Origin: Mixophyes australis
Lineage: Eukaryota > Chordata > Amphibia > Anura > Limnodynastidae
DNA: 64,000 nucleotides
Reading direction: 5' to 3'
Assembly (NCBI GenBank): GCA_036250195.1
Contig: JAVHZZ010000009.1
Location: 101,392,771 to 101,456,770, forward strand
Positions 60,212-64,000 of this stretch are shown here, piece by piece; the first letter of the stretch is position 1; the number at the start of each line of letters is the position of its first letter. Made by a program: the position numbers and the translations under genes. The notes under the pieces were generated by a model. The model saw only the letters and a list, made by a program, of their open reading frames with translations, made no database searches and had not been told where the DNA came from.

Positions 60212-61702
60212 CTGGCGTTGTTTGTTAGATGCTGCTGCTCCTGCTACTGAAGGCAATTTACCAACCCAGTGGGCTGTCATGGTCATATAATCTTTAGTTT
60301 GTCCAGTTCTGCTTGTCCCCATATCTGTGGTTAAGTGTACAATGGGTAGAATGGCATTTTGTAGCCTAATAATTTTCTTTTTTGCAACCTCCTGGTACAG
60401 GTGAGGTATTGCATGTCTAGTAAAATGGTGTTAAGATGGAATTTGGTAACGATGACACCGGACCTCAATTAACTGTCTTATTCCTGCTGCATTAATGGTG
60501 GATATTGGATGCAGATCTAATACTAGTATAGTCGTCATGGCGCCCGTGATCCGCTGTGTGACTGTTTGACAGTTGCCATACCTGTCATATTGCTTCCTCT
60601 TGCAAAGGATTGTTTAACAGTCAATTGTTGTAATCTACTAGTAGTCTTTTTCTTGGTCTGCTTTTGGGTTGAAGATCCAGCCCCAGCAGCAGGAGCAGCA
60701 GCAGTGGGTCTAACGCTCAAGGAGTCTTCTGAGGAGTCCTGGATAGGGGAGGAGTTATCTCGCCTTAGAAACTTGGATGCAGGACTAACTCCGATCACTT
60801 ATGAGGATATTGATGATGAAGGTGTTGTGGGTGTAGATTGCAGGTGTCGGGATCTAGCTGAGAGAAGGGACCTAGCTGATGTTGGACTGCTTGTTGTTAT
60901 TTTTTAGCATAAGTTTCTGATTTTCACAAAAGCTTTTCATGATCTCGCTTCAAATGGTGTAACATGGAGGAGGTCCCTAGATGGCTTTACAATGCTACAA
61001 ATGGCTAGACAACTGTTGTTAGGATATGTGTAAAAATAATTCCACACATAAGAGGTGGATTTTCTCGTCTTATGCCCAGGCATGACAATGGCCTTCTTCT
61101 TATCACTGGCAAGAACCGCTTCCACTGGTGCATGACTTGCCACAGTAGAGGTCAATAACAGCACTGTTTGCTTAGGTGTCTTAAGCCAATTGTTAGCTTG
61201 TTTTGTGGGGGCCCAAACAAAACAAGCCCTTCAGCCACAAAAGTGGCACTGCTTGTCGTTGAAGTGCTTGCTTTATTAAATTGTACATGTCCTTTTCAAT
61301 ATCTTACATATGGGTGGGTTAGAGGGCCCAAGGACAATTCCATCTAGAACCACTTTTTTTTCTGCCACTGTGTGGCAATGTTTCCTAGATGTGCTATGAA
61401 CTGCTGTGTGTTTGTGTCATTGCTCTGTCGCTTAGCATCCAGCCAGCTTGCTGCAGTCTTTGTTTGAAAGTGTATGAAAAAATATTGTGACCTGTGAGGT
61501 GGTCAAAATAGATTGCAAATGACTTGAAATTAGTGTAATTGAGGTTAATAATAATGTAGGTGAAAAAAAGAGCCAAATTATGTGATTTTAGCTAAAAAAT
61601 ATGGATTTTAGAAAAAGTAAGGGTCCAAAACCAAAACACAAAGTAAATCCAGATCCAAAACCGAAACCAAAACCAGTACACAGGGGTCAGTGAACATCTC
61701 TA

Positions 61703-62404
61703 ATAATAATGAAAAAACATAAATAGTTGTTTTTTTCCATTTCGTTTCCATGAGATACATTTATCAGGATGTTATTAATGACTACTGTACATAAAATGCA
61801 TTTTTACAGTTGCTCTTGATTGCAAACACATGTTCTAGCATGTACACTAACCATCATCACGATCACTTGCCAATTTTTACCTGTAGCTGGTGCAAGTGAT
61901 AACTGAAAAACACATACCTTAAAGATTCTCAGAGCTTGAATCGGGCGCTGCTGTGGGCGTTCAACCTTGGCACGCCCCTTACTGTGCATTGACCCCTTAC
62001 CCATCCTGTTTCACCCTTTAAATTATAGGCTATCTGAAGTGCCCTTTGCGGTCGAAGATGAATTGGATGTTCGTGCCTTCAGTGGTGTACAGTCCATTCC
62101 TGAGCATGTGCAGTGCAATTTAACACGAAATACGACATATATCGGCATTTATGTTCCTTTATGAGTCTGGCCCTGTATGTCCTGTTTTATGCATTATCTG
62201 TTTGTAACAGTGCTCAATACTGAAAAGCACTGTGCTGTCTTATAACTCAATTACAACAATAATAATAGCAATAAATATTTACCCTATCATTTCAAATTGA
62301 TGTATTCTCATGAAAAATGGTTCAACTCACAAGATGGCTACCTCCACTGTTTGTAGATAGCAGGTACACTTTAAAGTGACAGAACTTCTTTAGTTGCACT
62401 CTTT
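61703..62404. other. Unclassified sequence with a family D trace
   Basis: GAGCATGTGCAGTGCAATTT near 62102 is a diverged family D internal motif. No other structure was recognised. Confidence 0.4.
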
Positions 62405-62725
62405 GGACCTGATTTATTAAGGAAAGTTAAGCAAAAAATTTAGCAAAGTGTATTACTTAAGAGTTCTAGACAAAATCATGATGCAAGGGGTGCAAATTAG
62501 TTTATTATTTTGCACATAAAGAAAATACTGGCTGTTTTTTCACGTAGCACACAAATACTTGATAGCTTATTTGTACACTGTAATTTAAAGTAGATGTAGG
62601 AAATGCCCTATCCCAATTATAAATCTGCAATCATATTTTAAATTTACCCCCCCCTACTTTCTAATGCAACATAGTTTTGCCTTAACTACTTTCCTTTGCT
62701 TAACTTTACTTAATGAATCAGACCC
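62405..62725. mobile_element. PIF/Harbinger-like MITE, family A copy 5
   Basis: 321 bp, ends GGACCTGATTTATTAAGG and CTTAATGAATCAGACCC, flanked by TTT and TCT. It shares the AAGGGGTGCAAATTAG and TTCACGTAGCACACAAATAC segments with the other copies; termini have one substitution each. Confidence 0.75.
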
Positions 62726-63624
62726 TCTGTTATAATCTCAAAAGCACATTTAAATAAAAACTATACTTTATACACTGACTGTGCTATGAATTACGTAGCA
62801 GAAATAACATTATTTGTTGGCATATTTGCGTGCATTGATGAGAGGGTTTCATTTTAATTTAACATTTTAATCACCTGACTTCAGGCGACTGACATTGTAG
62901 TCATATAATCCTCCAAATTATACTCCAATACTATCGTTTTCCTGCAGCTGTGTTCTATATTCAAACTTTATTTAAAAAAACTGCGCAAAGCACACAAGCA
63001 TAAGCAAACCCGCTGGCACAAACTGGATCTAAGGGAGCTAGCTCCGGCCTGCACAGCTCTGAGCTAAACGCTGAACATTATCATGTCTGTCATTGGGGGC
63101 ATGAAGGATATATTAGATTTTGTATTCCACAGGAACACTAAATAATCCATACAACCAAACATTATACTTTTCCTAATTGGGACACTAGGCCCCACAACCT
63201 CAGTTCCCGCACACTGCACCTGTTCTGCTGTGCATAGCAATGATGAGTGGAACACATCTCCCGACATTCCTCCCTGACAGGACTGCAGGACAGTGCATTA
63301 TTATCAGAATTGTCCCACCTTAATCTGGGTAGTTGGGAGGTATGGATAACCTATTTACTCTCCTGGCATGCTTACACATCACACCCTTCTGAAACAGTTT
63401 TTGATTGGCACAGAATATCAAGCAAAATTATGTCATAAGAGGCCAATTACAGTATTAGAACATTCACCAACCAATGCCAGGTCAGGTCATTTTAAACAAA
63501 AAAAAATAATAAACCCCACAGCAATTTGCAATAGATATATAAATGACAATATGTGTGACTCTCACAGGAACATATGCAACTTTATTTGAAATTATGAATT
63601 TTCTAAATATATAAATATATATAC
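62726..63624. other. Unclassified intergenic sequence
   Basis: No gene or bounded repeat recognised. Short frames at 63064-63703 have no domain. Confidence 0.45.
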
Positions 63625-64000
63625 TGTAACAAAGGGAGGCATTTTTCTGACAAGAGGCAGAGAAAGTATACAAACAGAATAAAACATTGCCATAGTTATG
63701 CACCTAGGTGGAGATTAAACCAGGTAAAAACGTATGTGTAGTTTAAAGTTTGTTAACTTACATGATTTCCTCTCAGCAAACAGACAAGGTGTGGCTGTGC
63801 AAACAGAGCCACTGATGGGTGTTTTCTTTTAAAGAGAAGGTGAGTGTGTCACCTGCCCATCAAGCTAAGGCTTGGGGAGGAGTAACATGTATAAAAGCTT
63901 GTTTGTGCCATTTGTTCAGAGAGATCAACGCTGGAGAAGCTGGCTGGTCTTGAGAGAGCTGAGCTATGTCTAGCTAGCGTTTAGGGTCTCCAAGAAATGC
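63625..64000 (+). mobile_element. Second copy of the TGTAAC LTR, cut by the window end
   Basis: Starts TGTAACAAAGGGAGGCATTT after an AT-rich flank and follows the LTR at 1281 throughout, including the TATA box (TATAAAA at 63890-63896) and the GATCAACGCTGG and TAGCTAGCGTTTAGGG segments. The 3' part lies outside the window, so solo LTR versus 5' LTR of a full element cannot be decided here. Confidence 0.75.

Larger units (their letters stand above)
59531..61165 (-). pseudogene. Antisense hAT transposase pieces
   Basis: On the minus strand, from right to left: BED finger start (KSTSYVWNYFYTYPNNSCLAIC, 61100-60990), linker with SPASKFLRRDNSSPI, QQLTVKQSFARGS (60600), the first catalytic Asp region LPIVHLTTDMGTS (60370-60300, Trp changed to Gly), then a large deletion, FDIWSGLKEL (59720), and the C-terminal FHEEGL..DSSGDELV (59650-59570). 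The second Asp and the Glu region are missing. Interrupted by stops, an L2 tail (59815-59990) and a MITE (60036-60211). Confidence 0.8.
58423..61702. mobile_element. Chimeric 3.3-kb hAT relative
   Basis: Both ends are preserved: TAGAGATACT at the left with the GC-rich left-end text, and CCAAAACC repeats then GGGGTCAGTGAACATCTCTA at the right. Flanks ACAATAAT / ATAATAAT match at seven of eight. The interior is rearranged: ~110-bp monomers, a sense N-terminal coding piece, then antisense coding pieces from C-terminus to BED finger, plus an L2 tail and a family B MITE inserted in it. It cannot encode transposase but has ends that might still be recognised. Confidence 0.85.

Overview
The window reads as accessory, repeat-dominated nuclear DNA of a vertebrate, most likely an anuran amphibian with a large genome. 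The reasons are a tRNA-headed SINE with an L2-type tail, L2-clade LINE fragments, several hAT and PIF/Harbinger-like miniature elements with clear terminal repeats, solo-LTR-like sequences and many microsatellites. I found no host protein-coding gene, rRNA or functional tRNA. The species call is inference from repeat style; nothing in the sequence fixes it.

The centrepiece is a complete-looking hAT transposon at 14872-20520. It has TIRs starting TAGAGATG, a 7-of-8 matching target duplication, and one uninterrupted 997-residue transposase (16644-19637) with a BED zinc finger, the hAT acidic catalytic residues and the C-terminal dimerisation block. The gene sits behind fourteen copies of a 100-bp monomer (15221-16617) and is followed by about three copies of an unrelated 100-bp monomer (19810-20135). 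Four relatives lie in the same window: 27763-28480 and 55051-55606 (short, non-autonomous, with 74-bp monomers), 58423-61702 (3.3 kb, chimeric, coding pieces in both orientations) and 46258-48130 (antisense fragment lacking the catalytic core). The relatives share the ends but carry different 5' monomers.

Layout. 1-5.9 kb: microsatellites, a 496-bp solo LTR, a Harbinger-like MITE, a GC-rich possible LTR remnant, an L2 3' end. 6-14.3 kb: mostly unclassified sequence with two SINEs at 9.2-10.0 kb. 14.3-20.5 kb: a small MITE and the intact hAT element. 20.6-28.5 kb: hAT MITEs, a long-TIR element, a hairpin MITE, a full SINE and a hAT derivative. 28.5-39 kb: an L2 reverse-transcriptase fragment, a degenerate minisatellite, more MITEs and a long polypyrimidine tract. 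39-43.3 kb: three precisely bounded MITEs and a minisatellite-bearing candidate solo LTR. 44-48.2 kb: remnants of a two-gene PIF/Harbinger element fused to a hAT fragment. 49.6-51.7 kb: a poorly understood, possibly spliced coding remnant. 52-64 kb: further MITEs, the chimeric hAT element and a second copy of the 5' solo LTR running off the window end.

Only the 997-residue transposase looks able to make protein. The short elements share its terminal sequences and are plausible substrates for it; the SINE shares its 3' tail with the L2-type LINEs, which is the usual sign of a SINE/LINE partnership. All family names rest on motif recognition by eye, not on database searches.
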